Assembly (NCBI GenBank): GCA_017417315.1
Contig: JAFPZK010000024.1
Location: 47,453-111,452, forward strand
Length of the DNA stretch: 64,000 nt
Origin: Bacteroidales bacterium
GTDB lineage: Bacteria; Bacteroidota; Bacteroidia; Bacteroidales; UBA3824
Reading direction: 5' to 3'
A program made the position numbers and the translations under genes. Below the pieces are notes generated by a model. It made no database searches. It saw nothing but the letters and a program-made list of their open reading frames with translations, and was not told the origin of the DNA. Shown here piece after piece: positions 13,362-21,326 of the stretch. Every line of letters begins with the position of its first letter. Position 1 is the stretch's first letter.

Positions 13362-16041
13362 GGCGGCTCATCCATTTGTAACCGTCTATTTGGTACGGAC
13401 GGAGTTCGGCGTGAATGTTTGTCGGTATGGGAAAATCTTTCTTTTCCGATTCGCGGATTCTTGCTATCAGGTCGTTGAACTGTCCGTCTGCCTTGACCTT
13501 TGCGCCCATTTCTTCCAACGCCGAAAGTTGGATTCCGTTGATGGCTGCGATTTTCAAGTCTTTGCCCTTGCCGACAGTCATTTGTGAAATGGCTTGAAGT
13601 TGACGACGGAGTTGTTCGCTTACGGCTATGTATTCGTCGCCTTCGAGACGGATGAAATTACCCTCGGCATTACGCAGGCTTTCAAGAAGTTGAGCCATCT
13701 TGATTTTTTCTTTTTCACCGATTTTGAGTTCGCCTTCCAATTCAAACCACTGACCAGCACCGCTAATTTTGATGTTGAGCATTTTTGCCTCAATCATCGG
13801 TTTTACGACACGCATTTTAACACCTTGCGGCCATTCCACAAAAGCCGTTTCGGGCATTGTGCGGACTATTTCAAGAAGTTGAAGGCATTGCTCGGTGTCG
13901 ATAGTCCATTGGTCATCGCCGTCAGAAGACCCGTTAATGGCTTTACAAATTTTCTGATAATTTTTCTTTTCGGCATTGAGATCGCGCTCGGTCTGCACTT
14001 TTTCGCCGTCGATAGTGGTGCTGACGATTGACATTCCGCGACCGGGCTTCTGATACGGCGGACACGTCCCGAATGGCTTGACTGCCAGCGAGATGCTGTA
14101 ATCGTTGGAATTGTTGACGGGCGAAATTTGGACGGCGATAAGCGGCGACGAATCCACGCGCTTCAATGTCGTCGAGTTTTTCAAAAGCGGACTCATCACA
14201 GTGAACGAGCCGCTGAGTTTTTCAAGTGTACGGGTGAGTTTTTCTTTACTTTTGGCGGGGAAAGTCCCAATTGTTTTGAAGTTTCCGAGTATTTCGATTT
14301 GTTGGTCGTTGGCTCTTACAACCGTGAATTGTCTGTCGCCGGTACGTGTTACGGTAATTTTATCATAACTGCCGTCCGTAAAAGCGGCGTTGGTGGAAAT
14401 GTGATAATCGTCTCTGCCTTGATTGACAGTGATTTGTAACGGTTCTTCTATGACGTCAATTTTTTGTTCGGTCATCTCGTCATAAACCCTCTGACAGCCG
14501 ACAAGTGCGGCGATTGTGTCCTCATATACCATTAAATATTCACTTCTCCAACCGAAACCTCGAACTTCAAGAGCGGCTGCAACTTTGCGGTCAAAATCGT
14601 CCATACATTCGTATTCATTATTTGCTAACGATGACAATGTTACGACACGTCCTTTGCTCCAAGAAATTCCGCCGTCTTTGGATTTTTGAAGTTTTACGGT
14701 AATAATTTCTCTTTTGGTGTCAACAAAATAAACCAAACGTTCGCTGCTTGCCGTCGGTTTTGTCAACGCCAAAGTATTGTTTTCAAGTATTGAATCGAGA
14801 ATTTTTTCCCACTTTTCTATCTTTTGGTATTCGGGAAAAAACGAAGTGTTGATGCCGGTTTTTTGGCACAATTCGTCCGAAGTTTTTTTCAAATGGTCAA
14901 ATTCAAACGAAAACAGCAATTTCATATAGTCGGAATTGCAGTCGGGAAGTAGTTGTAATGCTGATGCGATAATCTGATTTTTTGGAGTAACATCGCAAAA
15001 ATGATTTAAGAACAATGCAGCCAACATTTTATCTTTCGGATTTGAGAACTTGTATGATTCGCGTGCATATTCGCCGCTGTCATAAAGATATTGCTTCAAA
15101 ACGACATACATTGCATTGCATTGCGGTAAGTCTCGTGCGGACAATATTTTCATTAAACTGCCCGCTGACTTTTTGGATTTCGGCGTGTTAAACAGCATGA
15201 TTGACAGCGCATAAAGAAAATTAGAGAGGCTGTCGTCGAATACTTTTTGACCGAGTTCTTTCAGAATGGCTTGATATGTTTTGAACGCTTCGCCGTATTC
15301 CTTGTTGTGCATAAGTTTGAGCGCAACGAAATATGCTTGATACGGATTTCCGTCAAGTTTTTCCATAATTTCGTTGATGTTTCCGGTCTGTATAAACTCG
15401 TTATTATACAGATACATACCGCGCATTCGATCCCTATCTTGTTCCGGCAGATTGTTATTGTTATAAAACTCTTTTGCCACCGTTTTTTTATCGGGAATAA
15501 AGTTTAAATCCTCCCAATATAGGAGGAGATAACGGTTGAATATTTTTCGCAATAAATCCTGCGGCAACCAAGTTGCCAAGCCGCTACATTCGGGTAACAT
15601 GAGCGCACTGAATATAAAAATCCAAGCATATTCACAATCATAGTTTATTAAATACCAACTTACTTTTCTTAAATCCTCGGCAAACGGTTTTCCCTTAATA
15701 CATTTCCAGACGGGATATGTTAACGAGAAGGCAGTTGTAAAATTGTGGTCATTTTTAGAACCGATTTTTTTTATGTTTTGAATGTCCGTGTCGCCGATAG
15801 TACGCAGAATGTTCACCCAATAATCCGAGTTGATTCCGTATTTATATATCGTCGAGGTATATGAAAGGGTTTCATATTTTATAACTATTTTATCTTTAAC
15901 CCATTGACGGGTTTCGTCCTCCACATTGCCCTTGTAGCGGACAAGTCTTGCAATATCAGAAATTTCAGTCTTGTTAAAGTACTTGAAAGAACAAGCCATT
16001 GCTTGCAAAACAGGGTGCGAAAAATATTTTTCAATGTCCAC
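13351..16041 (-). CDS. SNF2-family helicase, N-terminal part (truncated by frameshift)
   Basis: An 896-residue frame beginning with GTG at 16041. It has no enzyme motifs of its own; most of it is the long accessory region seen in Bacteroidetes SNF2-like helicases of about 1350 residues. It ends LRPYQIDGYKWMSRLAY and a stop, which is exactly where the helicase Q-like motif should lead into WGAGACLADDMGLGKT. Removing one copy of the repeated CAAT at 13348-13355 restores an unbroken protein of about 1346 residues. Promoter element TATCTTTG lies at 16077-16070. Such helicases are suspected in DNA repair or defence; the role here is unknown. Confidence 0.8.
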   Translation of the reverse strand: MDIEKYFSHPVLQAMACSFKYFNKTEISDIARLVRYKGNVEDETRQWVKDKIVIKYETLSYTSTIYKYGINSDYWVNILRTIGDTDIQNIKKIGSKNDHNFTTAFSLTYPVWKCIKGKPFAEDLRKVSWYLINYDCEYAWIFIFSALMLPECSGLATWLPQDLLRKIFNRYLLLYWEDLNFIPDKKTVAKEFYNNNNLPEQDRDRMRGMYLYNNEFIQTGNINEIMEKLDGNPYQAYFVALKLMHNKEYGEAFKTYQAILKELGQKVFDDSLSNFLYALSIMLFNTPKSKKSAGSLMKILSARDLPQCNAMYVVLKQYLYDSGEYARESYKFSNPKDKMLAALFLNHFCDVTPKNQIIASALQLLPDCNSDYMKLLFSFEFDHLKKTSDELCQKTGINTSFFPEYQKIEKWEKILDSILENNTLALTKPTASSERLVYFVDTKREIITVKLQKSKDGGISWSKGRVVTLSSLANNEYECMDDFDRKVAAALEVRGFGWRSEYLMVYEDTIAALVGCQRVYDEMTEQKIDVIEEPLQITVNQGRDDYHISTNAAFTDGSYDKITVTRTGDRQFTVVRANDQQIEILGNFKTIGTFPAKSKEKLTRTLEKLSGSFTVMSPLLKNSTTLKRVDSSPLIAVQISPVNNSNDYSISLAVKPFGTCPPYQKPGRGMSIVSTTIDGEKVQTERDLNAEKKNYQKICKAINGSSDGDDQWTIDTEQCLQLLEIVRTMPETAFVEWPQGVKMRVVKPMIEAKMLNIKISGAGQWFELEGELKIGEKEKIKMAQLLESLRNAEGNFIRLEGDEYIAVSEQLRRQLQAISQMTVGKGKDLKIAAINGIQLSALEEMGAKVKADGQFNDLIARIRESEKKDFPIPTNIHAELRPYQIDGYKWMSRLAY

Positions 16042-16069
16042 GATTATTCAGATTTATTTTTTTAAAGGG

Positions 16070-16077
16070 CAAAGATA
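16070..16077 (-). promoter_or_regulatory. -7 element of the SNF2 gene
   Basis: TATCTTTG on the minus strand, 28 nt before the GTG start. The upstream TTTG is only 14 nt away, so the -33 element is uncertain. Confidence 0.5.
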
Positions 16078-16121
16078 AAAATATTTTTGTACAAATAATA
16101 TAATTTTCCGAATTTTTTTTT

Positions 16122-16129
16122 TATCTTTG
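16122..16129 (+). promoter_or_regulatory. -7 element of the DUF1703 gene
   Basis: TATCTTTG, 27 nt before the ATG at 16157, divergent from the SNF2 promoter. No good -33 element was seen. Confidence 0.5.
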
Positions 16130-16156
16130 CCTTTGTAACCAAAAACTTCACCCGCT

Positions 16157-17713
16157 ATGGAAACTCGCAGATACCCTGTTGACACGCAGACGTTTAGCAA
16201 AATTATCGAAGGTAATTGTGTCTATGTAGATAAGACGGACTTGGTCTATAAAATGACCCATGACTACGACTATGTATTCTTGTCAAGGCCTCGACGCTTT
16301 GGCAAGTCGCTGTTGTGCAGCACGTTGAAAGAATATTTCAACGGCAATAAGGATTTGTTCAGGGGATTGAAAATTGATGCGTTGGAGAAGGAATGGGTGA
16401 AATATCCTGTGATTCATCTTTCGTTTGCAAGTGCAAAAGACGTTTCCGAAAAAAGCATCAATTCCATTATCGACAAAATGCTATTGTCATACGAAAAATT
16501 GTTCGACCTTGACAAGGCTGATGACGATTGCGGCGTAAGGTTCAAGGAACTTATCAAAAATATTGCCCAAAAAACAAGTCTAAAAGTTGTGGTAATCATT
16601 GATGAATACGATGCCGCGATGCTTGACACCGTTGACAACAGCACGTTACAAAATAAAATCCGTGCTATACAAAACAAGTTTTTTTCCCCGCTCAAAGAAC
16701 TTGATGATTATATCCGTTTCGTCTTTATAACAGGCATAACAAAGTTTTCACAGATGTCGATTTTTTCAGCATTGAACAATTTGCAAGATATTTCGTTAAT
16801 GCCTGAATTTGAGACAGTTTGCGGTATTTCTCACGAAGAATTGCTGACCGTTTTGAAAGGCGGACTGCAAGATTTTGCCGACAACAATAATTACACTTTT
16901 GAACAAACTATCGAAAAATTCAAACAAAAATACGACGGTTACAATTTTTCGCCTGCTAAAAAAGGTGTGTTTAATCCGTTTGCTGTTATTAGGGCGTTGA
17001 ATGACAAGATGTTGAAAAACTATTGGTTTGGCTCGGCAACGCCGTCGGCTCTGATAAAACTTATTCGTAAATTTAACATCGAAATGTTTGATTACGAATA
17101 TGTTGAGTGTGATTCGGAGCGTTTTGACCAACCCGTGGAAGAGGTCAACGATTTAGTGCCGTTTTTGTTTCAGGCGGGATACCTGACAATCAAGGACTAC
17201 GACCCCGAATACAACACTTACATTTTGGGCTATCCGAACGGCGAGGTGAAAACTTCTACGGCGCGAGTCTTGAATCAATATACGTATAAAGTCAACGACA
17301 CTGTTCCGCTCAAAAAGGCTTACATTGATTTTTCAAAGGACGACGATTTGGAAAAGTTCATTGAGGCATTAAAGAAGTTTTTCCGCAGATTTCCTTTTTC
17401 GCTCAACAATATGAACGAAAAGCATTATCACGCAATTCTTTACACGGTTCTGACTTCTTTCGGTGCCGACATTTGTGCCAATCAGGAGACCGCCCTCGGC
17501 AAGTCGGATTTGATTCTCAGGATGCCCAAGACGATTTACGTAATCGAACTCAAATACGACCGCAGCACGGATTCCGCCCTTGACCAAATCGACGACCGCG
17601 ACTACGTATCAGCCGTCCTCGACACCAACAAGCGCATCGTGAAACTCGCCATCAAGTTCTCGTCAAAGGACAGAAATATTGTGGATTATGAGGCGGAGGA
17701 GGAAAATATTTAA
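16157..17713 (+). CDS. AAA-ATPase-like / PD-(D/E)XK nuclease protein (DUF1703 family)
   Basis: A 518-residue protein of the family with an N-terminal AAA-ATPase-like domain (PF09820) and a C-terminal PDDEXK_9 nuclease (PF08011). Seen are the opening YPVDTQTFSKIIE, a Walker A-like SRPRRFGKSLL (about residues 42-52), Walker B IIDEYDAA, and the nuclease core GKSDLIL and VIELKYDR near the end. Its function is not established; members are highly multiplied in some Bacteroidetes. It is the only plus-strand gene in the block between araD and araR. The last 60 codons are much richer in G+C than the rest. Three 33-bp-spaced repeats follow the stop. Confidence 0.88.
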   Translation: METRRYPVDTQTFSKIIEGNCVYVDKTDLVYKMTHDYDYVFLSRPRRFGKSLLCSTLKEYFNGNKDLFRGLKIDALEKEWVKYPVIHLSFASAKDVSEKSINSIIDKMLLSYEKLFDLDKADDDCGVRFKELIKNIAQKTSLKVVVIIDEYDAAMLDTVDNSTLQNKIRAIQNKFFSPLKELDDYIRFVFITGITKFSQMSIFSALNNLQDISLMPEFETVCGISHEELLTVLKGGLQDFADNNNYTFEQTIEKFKQKYDGYNFSPAKKGVFNPFAVIRALNDKMLKNYWFGSATPSALIKLIRKFNIEMFDYEYVECDSERFDQPVEEVNDLVPFLFQAGYLTIKDYDPEYNTYILGYPNGEVKTSTARVLNQYTYKVNDTVPLKKAYIDFSKDDDLEKFIEALKKFFRRFPFSLNNMNEKHYHAILYTVLTSFGADICANQETALGKSDLILRMPKTIYVIELKYDRSTDSALDQIDDRDYVSAVLDTNKRIVKLAIKFSSKDRNIVDYEAEEENI

Positions 17714-17728
17714 ACGTGTTTCTTAGAT

Positions 17729-17813
17729 AATCTCAAAAAGGTGTAAAATCTCCGTTCAAAAAATCTCAAAAAGGTGTAAATTTGCACTCAAAAAAATCTC
17801 AAAAAGGTGTAAA
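17729..17813. repeat. Three AATCTCAAAAAGGTGTAAA copies at 33-bp spacing
   Basis: Identical 19-bp copies start at 17729, 17762 and 17795, each separated by a 14-bp A-rich spacer. They begin 16 nt after the DUF1703 stop. Related copies occur at 11692 and 11726. Confidence 0.85.
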
Positions 17814-17818
17814 AGTAT

Positions 17819-17861
17819 AAAAAAATTAACCACGAAAACTCTTTTAAATTTCCGTGGTTAA
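17819..17861 (-). terminator. Terminator after araR
   Basis: TTAACCACG (17826-17834) pairs with CGTGGTTAA (17853-17861). On the minus strand the stem is followed by seven T, a standard intrinsic terminator 11 nt after the araR stop. It may also slow plus-strand transcription from the DUF1703 gene. Confidence 0.8.
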
Positions 17862-17871
17862 AAATCAAAAA

Positions 17872-18546
17872 CTATAATTTAAATGTGTGATCTTTTGTGT
17901 ATCCGTCGAAGTCGAAGTAATATAAGTTGGCACCTCGTTTTGAAGTCGTCTTGTCGATTTCGCCGGTTGTAACAATGTGATTTTCCTCCGAAAGTTTCTT
18001 CCTGAAATTACGTTTGTCAAGGTTTTCGCCGTAAATCGTTTCGTACAATTGTTGCAACTGCGTAAGCGTAAACTTGTCGGAAATCAGATAAAACGCTATC
18101 GGATTCAATGAGAGTTTTTCCTGTAAAATTTTGTGGGCTTTTTCAATCATGAGGTTATGGTCGCCGTAAAGTTTCGGAATTTTGTCAATTTCCACCCAGC
18201 GGGCGTTGAAACGCTCTTTTAAGTCGTCATCGTATTCCAAAGCCTTTATCAGGACATAATAACAGATTGAAACCACTCTTTCGCCCGGATCGCGGTCTAC
18301 GTTTCCGAAAGCACCTACTTGTTCGATGTAGAAATTTTCCAAACCCGTAAGTTCTTTTACAATGCGTTTTGCAGCATTGTCAACGCTTTCGTCGTCGTCA
18401 ACAAAACCGCCCATTAGCGAAAGTTCACCTTTGCCCGGCTGCATATCCCTCGGACGTATTAAGACGTGCAATTTGTTGTCGAAATACCCGAAAATTATAC
18501 AGTCAGTCGAAATGTAAAATTTAGGATGTTCCTGATAGTAACCCAT
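17872..18546 (-). CDS. araR: Nudix-derived transcriptional regulator AraR
   Basis: A 224-residue protein with an N-terminal Nudix domain and a C-terminal winged helix. It matches the architecture of the Bacteroides AraR that represses arabinose genes and is released by L-arabinose. The Nudix box is degenerate: GGFVDDDESVDNAAKRIVKE keeps the fold glycine, but the catalytic REUxEE has become RIVKEL, as expected for a sensor. The end has LTQLQQLYETIYGE and DKRNFRKKL, typical of the DNA-binding part of NrtR-like proteins. Its neighbours, symporter and mutarotase, support the arabinose role. The substrate assignment rests on context and family memory. Confidence 0.85.
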   Translation of the reverse strand: MGYYQEHPKFYISTDCIIFGYFDNKLHVLIRPRDMQPGKGELSLMGGFVDDDESVDNAAKRIVKELTGLENFYIEQVGAFGNVDRDPGERVVSICYYVLIKALEYDDDLKERFNARWVEIDKIPKLYGDHNLMIEKAHKILQEKLSLNPIAFYLISDKFTLTQLQQLYETIYGENLDKRNFRKKLSEENHIVTTGEIDKTTSKRGANLYYFDFDGYTKDHTFKL

Positions 18547-18561
18547 TTTTCTGAATTGAAA

Positions 18562-18936
18562 TTAAATTGTCTCCGAAACTTTGGAGAGTTTTTGTATAGT
18601 TTGACGGATTTTCTGCTTTTTTACATCGTAAGCAGAAACAGATTTTAGATTGCGGGTAAGTGTTTCAACAAGTTTTTTTATTAAAAACATATTGTAATTT
18701 TCCTGCGCCTTCAACCAAAATGCCGCCGGTATTTGTGTAGCCTTTTCCAAAGATGCCGCATTAACCGGATTAATGTCTGCTTTACATGCTTTTATTCGTT
18801 TAATTTCAGAGATTTCAAGCCCTGAAATTTTAGAAAATTCGTCAACGGAGACTTCCATTTCGTCCATTTTTTCGGACAATATTTCGCCCGGATGAAAGTA
18901 GATGAACGGTTCAATATCTTTTCCTGTTTTTGCCAT
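18562..18936 (-). CDS. higA: HigA-family antitoxin
   Basis: A 124-residue XRE-type antitoxin. The family start FHPGEILSEKMDEMEVS is at residues 13-29, followed by a helix-turn-helix and the closing LEKATQIPAAFWLKAQENY that marks HigA/VapI proteins. It would normally bind and neutralise HigB and repress its own operon. The partner gene 5 nt upstream encodes a toxin with its middle missing, so this antitoxin may no longer have a target here. The pair sits between the arabinose symporter and araR on the same strand, so it may be carried on ara transcripts. Confidence 0.85.
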   Translation of the reverse strand: MAKTGKDIEPFIYFHPGEILSEKMDEMEVSVDEFSKISGLEISEIKRIKACKADINPVNAASLEKATQIPAAFWLKAQENYNMFLIKKLVETLTRNLKSVSAYDVKKQKIRQTIQKLSKVSETI

Positions 18937-18941
18937 AATTT

Positions 18942-19136
18942 TTATTTACCGTGATAATTTGTTATTTCAATTATTTCCACACCTTTGATTTCAATCCATA
19001 GGTATTTGCCGTTTTCGTCTGCCGGTATAGGAGTTTCGTGCGGCTCAAAAATCAGTCTGTACGGCTGGTCTAAATCACAAGCCCATTGTCCTTTTCTATC
19101 CCCGACAAGTTCTTTGTCATAAAACGTTACTTCCAT
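18942..19136 (-). pseudogene. higB: Internally deleted HigB toxin
   Basis: The 64-residue frame opens MEVTFYDKELVGDRKGQW and continues with the family's C-terminal half (CDLDQPYRLIFEPHE, then VEIIEITNYH). Full HigB toxins of this type are about 105-110 residues and have around 45 residues between the opening strand and the GDRKG motif. Here these are joined directly and in frame, which removes the two N-terminal helices. I chose the ATG at 19136; the longer frame to 19166 reads into the heptamer repeat. The remnant is unlikely to cleave mRNA, though it could still bind HigA. Confidence 0.75.
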
Positions 19137-19158
19137 ATTGAAACCGTTTTTTTTAATA

Positions 19159-19219
19159 ATTGACAATTAGCAATTGACAATTGACAATGATTGTCAACTG
19201 TCAATTGTCAACTGTCAAT
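19159..19219. repeat. Empty heptamer element between the symporter and higB
   Basis: Four ATTGACA-type units (19159-19186, the second is ATTAGCA) are followed after ATGAT by four TGTCAAY units (19192-19219). The arms can form one hairpin of about 28 bp. It has the same arms and orientation as the S23 element but no gene inside. Confidence 0.85.
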
Positions 19220-19228
19220 TTAATAACC

Positions 19229-21232
19229 CTACCAAAGTGAGAGATAAAGTATTGTCAATAAAGCAATTACCACTGCTGCACCGATGTTGAATGTTTTGTC
19301 GGTTTTGAAAATATCCAAATCAATTGCAACGAGTTTTTTATCCTGAACTTTGTCCAAAGCGTTAGAGCGCAAGTAATATCCGATAGTTCCCATCAATGCG
19401 GCAAAGAATGCCATTGCGCCTTCCATACCGTAGATGTGCAACGTGTTCGAGAAGAAACTTGCTACGAACAATGCAAACGATACGCCTGCAATGATGAACA
19501 TGATTTTGCTCCAAAAGAGTTGCGTTTTAACGTCGTCTGCTGACAATTCTGTTGCAGCCTCGGTATCTTTGTTGCGGAGCGAAAGCCATACGAAAAGTAC
19601 AACAAGTGTTATGAAAACAACGCCTGAACGTACCAAGAACGGCATTTCGGGGAACGCAAATTTGTAAATGATTGAGAACGCAAATGTTCCGATTGCAGCC
19701 ACGATAGCAGCCGTTCCGCTTGCACGTTTCCACAAAAGACCAAGACCGAAGATTACAACCACGCCCGGATATACGAATGCTGAATATTCCTGAATGAATT
19801 GGAATGCTTGGTCGATACCGCCCATCAACGGATAAACGGCGATTAAAGCAATAATCAATGCAGAAACAGAAGTCATACGGCCAACGTTAACGAGTTTTGT
19901 TTCGCTCGCGTTTTTGTTGATGAACTGTTTGTAAATATCCATCGTGAAAAGCGTAGACGTAGAGTTGAACATTGATGCCAAAGACGAAATAACAGCCGCT
20001 GCCAAAGCCGCAAACGAAAGACCTTTGATTACCACGGGAGTAAAGTTTCTAATCAAATACGGATAAGCGTCGTCAGAACGTCCGATTGCACCGTGAAGGT
20101 GTTCAGCGAGTTTTTCTGTGATTGGCACACCGTCAACAGAACCGTTCATAATGTAATAAGCGCAAACGCCCGGAATACAAACGATGAAGGGGATTAAGAT
20201 TTTCAAAACGGCTGCGAAAACCATACCTTTCTTTGCTTCTGACAAAGATTTAGCAGCCAAACCTTTCTGAATGATGTATTGGTTGAAACCCCAGTAACCG
20301 AGGTTTGTAAGCCACAAAGCACCGAAAACCAAAACCAAACCCGGATTGGTGAAGAACGGGTCTTCTTTCTGAGTAACGTTACCTGCTGCGTCAACAACGC
20401 CATTGATAACGGGATAGAGTTCTTCATTTCTTGTAACGATGAGGTTAAAGTGCTTGTCGCCCGGCTGGTCTTTGCACCAACTGAAAATGTTTCCGAGAGC
20501 GTCCATTGCGCCGCAGCCCCAAACTTCCTGACCGATAACGTCAAGAGCGAAATAAGCCGTGATCAAACCGCCGCCTACGAGGAATGTTACCTGCATAACG
20601 TCAGTCCAAGCAACAGATGCCAAACCGCCGTAAATTGAGTAAATACCGGCAATTAAGAACAATGCCAAAATGATTACCAAACGAACTTGGTCAACGTCCA
20701 TACCCATAACATGAACGATGTGGTCGGTAGGAAGACCCAAAATTTGTTGAATAGCCAACGCACCGAGCCAAGCAACCGATGTCAAGTTAACGAATACGTA
20801 AAGGAAAAGCCAAAGGATTGAGAACGCCAAACCTACGCCGCTGTTGTAACGTTCGCGAAGAAATTGCGGAATCGTGAAGATTTTTTTCTCAATCATCAGC
20901 GGTAACAAGAATTTGCCGACAACCAAAAGTGTTGCAGCCGCCATAAGTTCGTAAGCCGCCTGAGCGATACCCGAAGCAAAAGCCGAACCTGACATACCGA
21001 TAAACTGCTCGGCGGAGATGTTAGCGGCGATAAGTGAAGCACCGACAGCCCACCAAGTCAAGGTGTTACCTGCCAAAAAGTAATCTTTTGAAGTTTTTTC
21101 TTCGCCTTTTTTGCCCCTCGACAAGAAAATACCCATGCCGACGAGAATGATGATGTAAAGGATAAATACGCCGTAGTCCCAGCCCGTAAAGCCGTTGTTA
21201 CTGAGTGCGTCCCAAATGCTTGATTGATTCAT
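19229..21232 (-). CDS. Sodium/sugar symporter (SSS family), probably L-arabinose
   Basis: A 667-residue inner-membrane symporter of the SGLT-like SSS family with about 14 hydrophobic segments. Family features include the first helix VFILYIIILVGMG, the motif RGKKGEEKTSKDYFLAGNTL, ANISAEQFIGMSGSAFA and the later YPLMGGIDQAFQFIQEY. It lies between the mutarotase and araR, the same order as the arabinose cluster of Bacteroides thetaiotaomicron, so it probably brings L-arabinose into the cell with Na+. The sugar is inferred from context only. Heptamer elements lie on both sides of the gene. Confidence 0.85.
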   Translation of the reverse strand: MNQSSIWDALSNNGFTGWDYGVFILYIIILVGMGIFLSRGKKGEEKTSKDYFLAGNTLTWWAVGASLIAANISAEQFIGMSGSAFASGIAQAAYELMAAATLLVVGKFLLPLMIEKKIFTIPQFLRERYNSGVGLAFSILWLFLYVFVNLTSVAWLGALAIQQILGLPTDHIVHVMGMDVDQVRLVIILALFLIAGIYSIYGGLASVAWTDVMQVTFLVGGGLITAYFALDVIGQEVWGCGAMDALGNIFSWCKDQPGDKHFNLIVTRNEELYPVINGVVDAAGNVTQKEDPFFTNPGLVLVFGALWLTNLGYWGFNQYIIQKGLAAKSLSEAKKGMVFAAVLKILIPFIVCIPGVCAYYIMNGSVDGVPITEKLAEHLHGAIGRSDDAYPYLIRNFTPVVIKGLSFAALAAAVISSLASMFNSTSTLFTMDIYKQFINKNASETKLVNVGRMTSVSALIIALIAVYPLMGGIDQAFQFIQEYSAFVYPGVVVIFGLGLLWKRASGTAAIVAAIGTFAFSIIYKFAFPEMPFLVRSGVVFITLVVLFVWLSLRNKDTEAATELSADDVKTQLFWSKIMFIIAGVSFALFVASFFSNTLHIYGMEGAMAFFAALMGTIGYYLRSNALDKVQDKKLVAIDLDIFKTDKTFNIGAAVVIALLTILYLSLW

Positions 21233-21244
21233 TTCTTTAAATTA

Positions 21245-21320
21245 ATTGACAATTAATAATTGACAATTGACAGTTGACAATTGACAGTTGATTGTCCATT
21301 GTCAATTGTCCATTGTCAAT
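21245..21320. repeat. Empty heptamer element between mutarotase and symporter
   Basis: Six ATTGACA-type units (21245-21286) face four TGTCMAT units (21293-21320) across a short gap. The element lies 12 nt from the symporter start and 6 nt from the mutarotase stop. Its orientation matches the other copies. Confidence 0.85.
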
Positions 21321-21326
21321 TGGTGA

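Noticed and set aside
11508..17813. The 33-bp repeat arrays as CRISPR arrays
   Set aside because: Only two or three copies, no conserved repeat with unique spacers of even length (spacers are 14 bp or absent), and no match to the tracrRNA anti-repeat.
4057..21320. TTGACA in the heptamers as sigma-70 -35 boxes
   Set aside because: Bacteroidetes housekeeping promoters use TTTG and TAnnTTTG; the motif is in tandem copies in both orientations, which fits a repeat and not a promoter.
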